Origin: Sabellastarte sp. h YS-2021
Lineage: Eukaryota; Annelida; Polychaeta; Sabellida; Sabellidae
Length of the DNA: 64,000 bases
Direction: 5' to 3'
Assembly: GCA_964017235.1 (NCBI GenBank)
Contig: OZ024938.1
Span: 57,651,816 to 57,715,815 of the forward strand
The translations under genes and the position numbers were made by a program. The notes under the pieces were generated by a model. The model saw only the letters and a program-made list of their open reading frames with translations. It was not told the origin of the DNA and made no database searches. Below, piece after piece: positions 46,726-58,402 of this stretch; within the stretch, counting starts at the first letter, position 1; every line of letters begins with the position of its first letter.

Positions 46726-48402
46726 GTCTCTTTGGTTGGTATTAAGTTATCATATCAGGTATAACTAAAATAAGGTACCGACAGTTCTCTCGTGAATAAT
46801 TTTTTATTCAAAAGCTATCTAAACAACTGCTCTAACTTAAATGTATAGTTTTGATTAATGTCCTTAGCTATATTGACAATATAGTATATGTATTTTGTGT
46901 TTATTTATATGAAATTGTAAACAACACATATGTGTTAAAATAAAATCATCATTTTTAATTCACTCTGCTTTCTAAAATGCTGCTCAAAACCAAAATGGGT
47001 TTTATTATCCATAATAAACTCAAATACTATAATAAAAACCCCGATTTGTGATGCAAATTTATAATCGGTTGTACCAAGGAGTTTTCTTTTCATTACATAA
47101 ATTGCTACAAAAGGAGGTACTGAGGCAGAAAAACAGAACTTTATATCTTGGTCTGTGATCAATAATGAGTTTGTATAAGCTAATTGGAAATTGTAGTCAG
47201 CAATCGCATCCTACCATTGAATGGTGTACTTAAGTTCTTCAAAGAATTTAAAAGTCAAATACTTTTTTAGAACTTCTGTGGATTGCTTTATAGTTATCTG
47301 CATTTCTCTGAAAACTTCTCAGAATGAACTTTGTACCAGGTCTATTACATTTCGGACCCCAGAGCAATACCTAAACATGCTAGATTGGACTTTCAACCAG
47401 TAGGAATTCCATTTGGACTATCTACTCGTGGAATCTGAATTCTACCAGATTGGACTTTCTACCATGAAATACATATACAAGCACATAAAAAGCATGAATC
47501 TTTGAGGCTGCAGACCTTGTGAATATTGTTGCAAGCCACCATACACAACAATGCAAATATTGTGACTTCACACTCTTGAATTGCTATTTGGGTAAACATG
47601 AAACACATTAGGAATATAAGTGTTCCTCCAATATTGACTTGAGAAATATTTTGAATTATCCAGAAATTTGATGACATGAGATTTCTTTTCAGGTATAAGT
47701 GTTCAAATAACCGGTCTAGTTTGTGTGAAATATTTGCACTTTCTCATTATTTACTCCACATATGAAGAACTTTGCTAACTTGCTTGCATGTTAAGTGATC
47801 TGACATAAACAGACTTGTTCAAGATGACTTAACAAAGAGTATTCCAAACATTGAACTTTACTGACAGGTCAAATAATGCAAATCTTTATAGTCCACATAA
47901 ACATGTCCATATCAAAATGTGTTTATGTTTACTCGAGTAAGTCCATTTAAACATGCGACCTTAATTATGAAGGATTCACACTGGTCAAAACAAACATACC
48001 TCATGTTAAGAGACACTTGCATCAACAAATGGTTTGATATGTAAGAACCCGATACAATCTGTACAGAATAAAAGCACTCAGTCAGTTTGTCTAGTGGTAA
48101 AGAGTGGGCAAAAGTCATATCGGACCCTGGCAGTATGACCAAGATTTGAACCGAAAGATGAGACGCCAAAGGTCATATATTTGACGGAGGTCACAAGAAG
48201 CTAAGGGTCAGAACTGACCCTAGCCAAGTCACCAAGATTCAAACCCAGAGTCGTGGTATACATGCACATAAAGACAGTAAAACACAACTTGAGGATATTT
48301 TATTTACATGTTAGACATAACTTCAGGTAAAGCCCACAACAGGGGAGTTTTTAAAACATCTGGGAAGAGTTTTTTAAAAATCAACAGATGATTAAATTTG
48401 AG

Positions 48403-48719
48403 TTGGTGGTCTCGATCATAGTCTGGATCCGGATTTTTTGTGGTTGTGATCTAGATCACAGTCTGGGTCCGGATTTTTTGTGGTTGTGATCTAGATCACA
48501 GTCTGGAGCCGGATTTTTGTGGTTATGATCTAGATCACAGTCTGGATCCGGATTTTTTGTGGTTGTGATCTAGATCACAGTCTAGATCCGGATTTTTTGT
48601 GGTTGTGATCTAGATCACAGTCTGGATCCGGATTTGTTTGTGGTTGAGATCTAGATCACAGTCTGGATCCGGACTTTTTTGTGGTTGTGATCTAGATCAC
48701 AGTCTGGATCCAGAATTTA
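48403..48719. repeat. 40-bp minisatellite with 16-bp palindrome in almost each unit
   Basis: Seven full units start at 48421, 48461, 48501, 48540, 48580, 48620 and 48661 (39-41 bp), with partial units on both sides. The unit is GTCTGGATCCGGATTTTTTG plus TGGTTGTGATCTAGATCACA. TGTGATCTAGATCACA is a perfect palindrome, altered by one base in the units near 48535 (ATGATC) and 48650 (AGATC). The array is contiguous with no spacers. The flanks carry a similar phrase on each side (TCAACAGATGATTAAATTTG and CCAACAGATTATTTTAATTT). Confidence 0.95.
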
Positions 48720-48829
48720 AAAAAAACCAACAGATTATTTTAATTTGGCACTCCTAAGTAATATTGGAGGTGTTGAGCTTTGGCAAAGTCTGCACTTATT
48801 TAGCAAATATTTTTAAACAGGTCTTTTAG

Positions 48830-49135
48830 AAAGTTTTTTTTTATATGGATAGGATTTGACGAAAAGAAGGGATCAAATTTTGGGAAAATCAAGATTATGA
48901 TGTATGTAAAAATATCTGAATTTTCAAATGTCTCATCTTCAAAGTATTTTGAATAACTTTGGCTACCTGGCTGACATTACTGCAAAAGTGATGAGTAGAA
49001 CTTGATAAAAAAAGTTATGTGGGTAGGGCCCTGTCAAAAGGAGAAAAAAAACATCCCTATCATATACAAACCCCAAATATTTAGAAATCGCCCCTGGTGG
49101 AGGTCTGAGCTCTACGAGTGATTTCCAGTTGAATG
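48830..49135 (+). repeat. Family E dispersed repeat, longest copy
   Basis: ATATGGATAGGATTTGACGA, GATCAAATTTTGGGAAAATC and GGCTACCTGGCTGACATTAC are followed by a second TTATGTGGGTAGGGCC block. It ends GGTGGAGGTCTGAGCTCTAC then GAGTGATTTCCAGTTG. Confidence 0.65.
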
Positions 49136-50324
49136 TATAGTTTGTTTGTTTTTTTCATTTAAAATTCTGAAGCCAACATACAAGAGCAGACGAGATGAAT
49201 TAGTAATCACTACAATAGAATGAATACATCATGGGATCTGATCTGTCCCTTTTAAATTAAAAAAATGTAATACTAAATGGTAGAGGGTAAAAAAGGATTT
49301 CCTATCTGCTTTATGCAACGACCAGAGAGAAAGGTACTTTACAAAAAAGTGTGTTTGATTTTTGTGCCTTAATGCCATCTAAATTTGTTTCCTGGGATCA
49401 AATGCTTCTTTGGCTTTTTATCATTTGCAAATTGATGGAAATTTGCAGTTGTTTTACATAAGGACATCAGGAATTTGAACATGTCAGCCATGTTATGACA
49501 AAAAATATATAAGGTTGACATTAACATTTTTGATTTGAATACAGTTAACAACAACAACAAAAACATCTTATCATTTATTACGACATAAATGTACATTTCC
49601 ATATCAGCGATCTACTGTCAGAAATCACCATGTCAGCTTGAAAAAATGTTTCACCAATATTGAGTGAAGAAGCATAAACGTTCCCCATTCTAAAGCAATT
49701 AAAGCAGTTTTAGACTTTGCCATTTACACATTATGTTCACTTACTCCAGTTAATGCATTCCCTTTTCAGTTATCCCAGTTGAAAAGAAAAATCAATTATC
49801 TTTTGAGTTATATAACATTTATCTGTTCAAGGAAAACGTTGATAAAAAAATCTCCTGATTGAAAATCCCATAATATTGCAAACCCTTTAAAATGCCCAGA
49901 CGTGACACTGGAAATCCCCCAGACAAAGATCCCTAAAGCAATATCATTAACAAGGATTTTCATAAGCAATTATCTGTTCACACTTTAATAACTTGTCTTT
50001 TGTTGGGTGTTTTATATTTTGGGTTTTAAGTAACATTACCCTAGTTGTATTTATGATCCATCTGTATTATATTTGGAAGCAGCTGAAATGTTATGACTAC
50101 CACTGTACCTTTTAATACCTTTGTTATTTTTTGGTCTTGTATAAAATTCACTTATTTGTAGTTAATGTCAAACTTTATTATTTGAGAAAGGAATAAGAAA
50201 CTCAGATTAAAACAGGATCTTGACCAATAAAGACAACTCTGATGTTTTCCTCAAACAGAAGTACTATAGAACAGCAATGTAAGATATTTAATTTTTAATT
50301 TCATTCAATTTTCAAACAAATAAC

Positions 50325-50480
50325 CTTTTCAGCACAAATGTCATATTTGGTTTGGTCAATCTTTCTGACAGTTCAAGTAGACTATTATTGGGTCTATGAG
50401 TTCACCTTTTCAGCACAAATGTCATATTTGGGTTGTTCAATCTTTCCAACAGTTCAACAAAAAGACTATTATGGGGTCTA
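50325..50480. repeat. Two-copy tandem repeat, about 78 bp
   Basis: CCTTTTCAGCACAAATGTCA then TATTTGG, TCAATCTTTC, ACAGTTCAA and GGGTCTATGAGTTC occur twice in order with few changes. Confidence 0.9.
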
Positions 50481-50534
50481 TGAGTTCTAATGAGTTGAAC
50501 TCAAACTGACATATATAAGGGTAGTAGCCTAGTG

Positions 50535-50729
50535 ATTTATTTATTTTGGTTTTAACGTCACGTTCAACACTGTACATGTCATATCATGACAGGAAATTTC
50601 ATGGGCAGAGGAAACCAGTACATACAGTTCGTTAAGATTCTGTATTGTAAATTGACGACCATTGGTAATCAACTACCAACTTTCCCACATAAGGTTTGGG
50701 GGTTTGAACCACTGTGTCACTATGACCCA
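50535..50729 (-). mobile_element. SINE-A copy with internal deletion
   Basis: The plus strand has CGTTCAACACTGTACATGTC, ATGGGCAGAGGAAACCAGTA and GGTTTGGGGGTTTGAACC, then jumps to ACTGTGTCACTATGACCC, losing the anticodon-arm part of the head. Confidence 0.85.
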
Positions 50730-50759
50730 TCACTTGCCACTGAATACTCCCAGACTTCA

Positions 50760-50773
50760 CCCCCCCCCCCCCC
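50760..50773. repeat. C14 homopolymer
   Basis: A run of 14 C just outside the SINE-A at 50535-50729. Confidence 0.95.
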
Positions 50774-51244
50774 ACATTGCACAAATGCATATTTATGCAA
50801 TTTAGTTACTCTAAAACCTCCTTGACTCTGACTTAATTACTAAAGCCATTCTTGTTCTTTGTGCAAAAATTGGAAGCGTCTAGAAAAAGACAATAAGCAG
50901 CCAGAACAAAAGTCCAAAGGGTTCCCAGCCAAACCACATGACAGGAATTCAGTAAGCTTATTGGCATATCCTTGGTTCTATAAGATTTCTAATTAGCCTG
51001 GGTGATAGCCAGCAAAGTAAAGGAGATAATTACGTTTCCTTCTGCCATAGAAATGTGCCCAGAATTATTGATAAAATCTATCAGCTTCCCAAATCCTATC
51101 TTCATTTTGCAAAGAAACTCATTAGCATTCCCAATTCCTAACACAAGTGTTTATGCAGTGCAATACAACAAAGGAATGTTTTTTTTTTCAATAGTGCAAG
51201 TGACCAAGTGTTCATCTTGTCTTTTTTATGTTTCTAATTAGGCC

Positions 51245-51375
51245 TAGTACCTGTGTATTGTTACATTGTGACAGGTAGTTTGAAAGCCAGAAGAAATCAG
51301 TACGTAATGTAGGTCAGGGGTTCTGTAACAGCATGCAACTACCGGTGTTCCAAATCAAGGTCTTGCCAGCTATGT
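51245..51375 (-). mobile_element. Very old SINE-A fragment
   Basis: ATTGTGACAGGTAGTTTGAA, GCCAGAAGAAATCAGTACGT and GCATGCAACTACCGGTGTTC keep SINE-A order. Confidence 0.5.
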
Positions 51376-54329
51376 TGTTTGATGTGCCAGCAAACTTGTG
51401 GCTAAAACTGAAGACTCCAAAGGGTAACAAATGGTTCAATAAACATGTACCTTGTATCAAGTGGGCTATCTTGATGCGCATAATATCTCCATATCTCTAG
51501 ACTTACATAGAAACTTTACACAAGAACAAAAGGAGGGGGATAAAGCTTATTATCTATCATAATAAAACAAGTCAGATGGTTGCTGAGGAATTGTATATAA
51601 TCTATTTCACAATGAAATTATTTACAAACCCTTATCATGCTTATAGTTACAGTGCTATCACTCTCATAATATGCAAATTAATTTTGTAGACCTTGCCATG
51701 TATAGGTCGAGATGTTATCTTCAGAATCACACTTGGTAGAGAAAGTTGTGATTTTAAATACGTTTTGAACTCTCAGCTTTTGCAAAGGTGTAGTCGTCTA
51801 GGTGTGACCTTGGTGTATGCAACATATAATGGAAAACCACGACGAAGTCTAGTATTTGGACTGGTTAATTTTCAACAGAAAATAAATGTGTTAAATACAA
51901 GTAAGCAATAGGCTATTAAGTTACTGTACCACCAAGTATTGAAACATTTACTAAGACAGGGATTATCAAGGAAAGTTAAAACAAGATGTACTATTGCATC
52001 CATGGCATTTGGTTTTTCAGTGACTGCATAATGCATAAAGTTATCTGCCTGGCAACTATACATCAGATAATGAAGTTTTTCTCGTTAAGAATTGGGTAGA
52101 GTCTCGTTTAGTAGATAACTTTTTTTCTAAATGTGCCAAATGGCAGCAGCTAGCACAGATAAGTATTAGTGCCTGATTTTGTCTCATATATCTGAGATAA
52201 AGTTTACCTCCAACAAAAATGGTAATTGTTGTAGCATGGCTTAATGGGCACATATTCCTTCGATTTGTGGTTCCTTTCTGTTCTGTTCCTTCAGTCCCTT
52301 ATATAAGAAAATATTTAATTTTAAAGGAAGCCCTTAACTTTGATGTTCACTATTTTTTACCTTAACTACCTTAAACTATCTTAAAAGTTCTGCCCAATTT
52401 ATAACATGTCCTCATAAAATGTCCTCAGTTATTGAACTCATCTAAGCAGTAGAGTTATTAAAATAAAATTAATTAAATTATTAAAATAAAGACAACAATC
52501 AGTATGGATTCTGGTCATTCTTCACCTGACCTCATATCTTGACAGAAAATTGTGACACCAAAATACATGCATTGGTGAGCTGGAGAACCTTGTTACTATA
52601 CCCACCAAGTCTCAATATGCAAAATTCCCAGGGCCTTTTTCTGTTATGACCATAAGACCTTGATCCATTGACCAGTGCCTGGAGATATGGTGACGTCATG
52701 TCCCTAGGGAATGCATTGCCACTTGCCGGGAATTACACTGGACATTCCTTCTGCCAAGTGTTAGCCTTCCAATCTGGTTACAGTAATGGCTGATGTCATT
52801 AGGGCCATCTCTGGTAGCCACTGAGCATGGCTGAAACTGAATATGGTAGATGTCTAGAACATAATACCATTCATGGAACTGCTCATCATATTAAACATCA
52901 CAAAGATTTGGGACTCTATTTTTACTACTCCTTTTCTATAAAAAATCCTATAAAAACGAAGGAATGTTTTTTTTCTGGCTTCTTGCTTTATTGTGGTATT
53001 AAAGAGGTAAAGGAGCTTTGTTTCTTTACCTTTTACTGAATTCTTAATAATTATAAAACTCAATAACTTAATGATTTCTTTTTACTTTTATACTCACCAA
53101 TATTCCATTACTGAGGTATCCTTATATTTCACCCTTACTTTTCTAGGTTAGTGTGTACAACAAATAAGACTTTGTGTAGCTTTTATTTCTACGGTCGCCA
53201 CTAGGCTTCTTTCCTTTAGATATAATTACCATGATTCCTCCAAAGGGAAGGGTGGAGGGAGTATTATAATCAGGTCTGTTTGTCTGTCTGTCAGTGCAAA
53301 TTAAGAAAAAGAGTGGACATCGAATCTGGTTTATATTGTCTTAGGGTGGGGTCTTACTGTTGTTCAGTCCTCCTCAAAAATAGTCTGGATATGGATATGG
53401 ATTTCCAATCCAGAATTGTTGTTGTATTTTACGGCTCTACCAGTGAGCACTACACTCTACACACTCTTTAATCCTGATGAATATGTAAGATAAGTTAATG
53501 CACAATACACTTTCTTTATCAAATTATTTGTGTCACACTTGCATGATTTCCCCCTGTTAGGAGTTTACAAATTAAACTTTCACTTCGCAGAGGACACATG
53601 GAATCTTAGGAAGTACGATGTAATTTAATCACCACGAAAACATTTCCTCAATGCAATCTTCTCTCTTCAACAGATGTGTTTTAACAAATATGACCTTTTT
53701 CTGATCTCTGAATCTCTGGGGGAAACTGTGACTAAAGGCCAAGACATGAAAGGGTGGCGAACTATTATTAGTTGTTAAATTAATCATTAAGTATAGTTAC
53801 TGGGGAGTCATTAGGATTCATTACTGCTGGACATGACATTGAGATTCATTATTTCTGGACATGTTATGTGTAAATATTTAGTGTCCCCAGATCAAGGGTT
53901 TCCATTGAAGAACATTTAGAAACCCATCTGCAAGAGTCAATATCAAATTAAAATCTCACTTGTCAGTTCTTGTTACCAAATACGCAAGCAATATAATACC
54001 CAATATATATTCAGTTTTCATTCATAGAAGAGCAACAATCAAGACCTTATATGCATATGCATGAGGCCCAGTAATCCACTATGGAATTATAATCTAGTTG
54101 AAGATATGAATCTCGACCACAAATATGATTTGGGAGAACCAGTAGACTTGTTTAGGGGTTGCCTATTGGCGTATAATTGATGTGTGTTCAGTCAGGCTTT
54201 TCCGGCCGGGGAAAGTAATTTCCTAAACAAGGCGTGATAACCATAAAGATGTTTGGGTTAAAAGCTCCATTTATGCATGAATCGTTACTTTTTATATAGG
54301 TCAGAATGTTGAAGTATAGAAGTTCAGTA

Positions 54330-54480
54330 AGTCAAAGTTAGGGTTTTAAGTCCCACTCAACAGCCAGGGTGGTATTGGGACAGGTCCCCAGCATTGTCAC
54401 TTGTGAGAGTTGGACCCAAACAGACGTGACAGCTTGTGATTAGATGCCAAACCTGCTAACCTACAAGGCCACAAATGACC
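54330..54480 (-). mobile_element. SINE-B copy
   Basis: The plus strand has GTCAAAGTTAGGGTTTTAAG, CACTTGTGAGAGTTGGACCC and GATTAGATGCCAAACCTGCT, the reverse complements of the SINE-B tail, B box and head. Confidence 0.7.
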
Positions 54481-54589
54481 TCCAGAAGTTTAGTAAGAAT
54501 ATATTGTCTAATAAACTACCTCAGAGTTAGCACAATCCATTGATTTTTATTAAAACACGCATGATCTAAGGGTAGACTGTCTTTAAGAT

Positions 54590-54877
54590 CACTCCAAAAC
54601 TAACAAACAGATCTCTCTGAAGCTTCTATGGATAGGGCCTGACCACAGGAAGAAGGGGTTCAATTTTGGAAAAGATTCAGATCATATTCTGCATCCCTAA
54701 AGGTCCCATTTTCTATGCATTTTAAAGGACTCTGGTCATTTGACTGATACTATTCCAGGCAGATGAATAAATCATCATTATTTTTATATGTCATTAGGGT
54801 AGGGCCAAAAGAGGAATTGAGGGAAGAAATTTGGGAAAGATCTGGATCATATTCTACAAAAATCTACTTTTAATGCC
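54590..54877 (+). repeat. Family E dispersed repeat
   Basis: TATGGATAGGGCCTGACCAC, AGATTCAGATCATATTCTGC and a second block with TGGGAAAGATCTGGATCATA match the 48830 and 19500 copies. Confidence 0.6.
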
Positions 54878-54878
54878 C

Positions 54879-54905
54879 CCTCCTCCTCCTCCTCCTCCTC
54901 CTCCC
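54879..54905. repeat. (TCC)n microsatellite
   Basis: About eight TCC units follow a CCCCC start. They produce a proline run in a chance ORF. Confidence 0.95.
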
Positions 54906-57900
54906 ACTTTCCCAGCCAATGTCTGTAACTTAAGAAGAAGGCAAGTATTTGAGTGTATCATATTGGTTCGGGTTTGGTTCGTAAATATCTTAAGTAATAC
55001 ATTTTCAGTTATACCTATAGATACCTACATGGATTTCTCCTGCTTATTTCTATTTTTCTTTTTGATTCCATAAAGTCTCTTAAGTGTAAGAAAGCTATGA
55101 TATACTTGTATACCATTCTTCTTTTTAAAGTATTAAATCACTGCCAAAGTGAAAAAGTGGGTTATTTATTTATCTATTATTTTACATATAACTGAGTGAT
55201 GATTAAACACTTACTGATTAGCTATCTCAGCACCACCCTCAATGTTAAACTTTATGTGAAAAAAGTGCTACCTTTGAGATTAAACTCGTGATTGTAGGTC
55301 TGATGGGTAAATGGGATGGGGATAATGTAAAAAAACAAAAAGGAAGAATGTATAATTTTCTATATGTATATCTTGGTGTCCTGGTTGTTTCATGGGTTTA
55401 TACCATTGATAAACCAGTCCCGAAAAATGACAATAGATACATGAAGAATAGCAATAGATGCAAACATATATACTACGCATAATCTACTATCCATTGCCAA
55501 GGTTTCAAAATGCTTGGGGGTAAGTTTACAAGTCTGTGTGGGCTGTTTTTAATGAGACAGAAGAGGAAAAAACTGATAGGACTGGAGGGACATTGGCTTC
55601 TGGAGTAGACTGACAAATCGGGGCAAAGGAATGTGAGGATCTAATGCCAGTAAAATATCAACTAGTGAAGAGCTACTTGATGGCTTAAGTGCACCCCTAT
55701 TTGACAGTTTCTTACATTTACTGTTGGCCTTAGGGATCCTCTTTCTTTTTACCCCCAAGAAGAGGCATGAAAAAAAGACACACAAAAACTGACAGTGATT
55801 TTATGGCAATTGGGGATAACAGAGCTTGAACTGTATCTGTAAGTCTTGTGGGGGTTATTGATCTTTAGAATTACCTAATAGACTTGTCCTTCATCGAACC
55901 AATGAATCTTATTAAGATGATGGTGTAGTCTTCCTTTATAATTTGTAAATAGTCTTCTTACACATTAGCTTTGTTTTACATTGATAACATGCATGACATA
56001 TAAATACATACTTGTCATTGAGGATTCTCTATCCTTTGTGTAGGACAGGTTGGGAAAGACTTCGCTGTCTGCATGGTCAGAGTAATGTTTAAAAGGTAAC
56101 ACTTAAAATGAATGCAGAGAAATTCTTGGCCCTAGTAGAGGCCTTGCAGAAAATGGGCACCATCAAATACATTGGCATCTCTAATTAAGGATGAAGACTG
56201 GCTATGACGGGCCAAGGAAAGTGAGACCAATGATGCCTGCTACTCCAAGATAAATCTTCTGGGGGAGGAAGGGGGAGGGGTTAGGAATGGAATTGGGAAG
56301 GAAGAAGGGCCAGCTAAAGTGGACAAGTGTAATGACACCAATCTTTATTAGTCGTATGGTAATGTAGATTAAGGGTTGTGTTGGGTGTTTGAATAATGCT
56401 GATGATAATTCCAGGAGGTACAGATTTCTCTGTGTTATTTTGCTGTCCTTTTCAAGATGGAAGAATTTGCCAATTTATGTGTCGCCATGTATTTTTGCAT
56501 GCAGGTTGCATATGCGGCGTGCATTTATATTTATATATTTTTGCGGTACAAAGGTTTACAAATATTCTTCAAATGACCAAAACTTCCTTATTTATGGTGA
56601 GATTTTCATTTATTCAAACCATTTTTTAAACCAAGAAATGCTTGTATATGTGTATATAACAAAAATTAGTCACTGTTAAAAAATTACCCAAGCCACAAAC
56701 CTCAATACTACCTCCATGCACTGAAAGAAACCTTGTATTTCTTAAATTGTAAATATTTTACCAGTAGTAACACCTACATGGCCTATCAGGCCACATGGAT
56801 ATATAAATACTATCTCGGTCAGGGTTTTTTTAAAAAAAACAAAAGTACTCAGAGAGTGCAAACTCAGGCCTCAACACCAAAGTTTGTTCAAACAAGTTTG
56901 ACATTTCACCACTGGACTCTCTCCTTTGTAATCATGGGTTCAAACCCATCTAATGACCATATATGGGATGCACAGAAGACCTTTCTTAACATGGAATTAG
57001 CTGTTGCAAAGGTTACATCCAAGTCTAATTGTTTGGCTCCCTTTAACAGAAACTCTGTTAAGCTTTGAAATTTGCATGAACGAACAATTTACGAATCACA
57101 ACATACTCAAATCATGTACAATTTATGTTACACGTGGAGGATGCAATTAACTAATGCATTACAGTCTGATGAATATCCATATTATGTGCCAAAGTGTATG
57201 AATATCATACCAGTTTACAAATATATATCCACTTGTAATGACAAAATATAAACTATAATGAGAATGATATTAAGTAACTTGGATGCTACAGACACAGTAC
57301 ACACAGGCATTCCATTTTGTTGGTAGAATCATTAATGAGATATACAATACCCCATCCCCTAACAAATATTACATATAACCACGACATTCTGAAAAATCAG
57401 GGTGTAACAAATGAAAAATCCTAGCTTCTCCCCAGTCAGATGTGCACAATGTTAATAACGAGGGATTATTTAAACTTTTCTTGCAAATTCTATCAAGGAT
57501 GAAGACTCACTTGGGGTGAGATAGGTCAATGATATTAAGGGTTTTGGGTGGCGTTAAATAAGAATCAAGGGCAGATTAATGTGGTCAAGTATAAAGGCAG
57601 TTATCTTTGTTTGTACGATGGAGTAAAGTAAAAGCCATTATTGCTTTTTTTCACAATGCTGATGATGGCTCAACGGTTAAATAATTGCCATAAACATGTT
57701 CTGTACTTGGAGGAATTTTTCAGATGAAGGTGTTTCTTTTTTCTCTTTGAGAGCATAGATTTATACAAGAAAATCATGTATCGTAAAACCCAGCACAAAA
57801 TATTCATCCTGTCCTCCCAGTCTTGAGGCTATTTCTTATACACCTCAGCCTTGATCGCATCTTGGAATATTGCCAGTTCTTTGCAAATGCCTGATGAAGT

Positions 57901-57971
57901 GCAAAAAACTTTGTACCTCTAGGGCCAGTCTAAGCCATGAACTTTCCTCAAAACAATTTGTCTTAGCCATG

Positions 57972-58402
57972 TCTGGGACTTAAAGTGGATTTCACAAAGG
58001 GTGACTTAGCTAAAACCCAAGCTGATTTAGCTACGGTGTTTTTCTGTGTCATGTGACTCTTTATTTCTACTCAAAATGTACTACTGGTGAAGTATCCTTT
58101 GTTTTACACAGTTTATGTGAAGAGAAATGCTGTTTTGCAATGGTAAAAACCCTATAACATCATGAAAACTTCCAAAGACTCCTTTAAGAAAGATGTTCTG
58201 TATATATACTGTGCTTTATGTTGGAGGAAAATTTATGACAACCATATTTTAATCTTTGTTTACATACTTTAAGTCAACTCACAGATAAACTTAACTTAGG
58301 TCAAAACTTAGCTAAAAGTTGCTATGTGAAATATGCTATGTCTAAGATCATAGACTTAACTTAAGTTAGAAGTCCATGCTAAGTCCTTTGTGAAACTGGT
58401 CA
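57972..58402. mobile_element. MITE-like element with terminal inverted repeats
   Basis: The left end TTTCACAAAGGGTGACTTAG and the right end (reverse complement) TTTCACAAAGGACTTAGCAT are nearly alike. Further inverted motifs (ACTTAACTTAGG, CTTAACTTAAG) lie inside. It has no coding capacity. Related phrases (GGTTTCACGAAGCCTCCTTA) occur at 28320. No target-site duplication was confirmed. Confidence 0.55.

Noticed and set aside
47998..48169. Minus-strand ORF with a GTATGT donor as an upstream receptor exon
   Set aside because: The donor would leave phase 2, whereas the 45940-46039 exon needs phase 0; no signal peptide is visible.
48403..48719. CRISPR array
   Set aside because: Units are contiguous 40-bp repeats without unique spacers in an animal genome; it is a minisatellite.
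54831..55073. ORF with a polyproline run
   Set aside because: The prolines come from a (TCC)n microsatellite and the rest overlaps family E.
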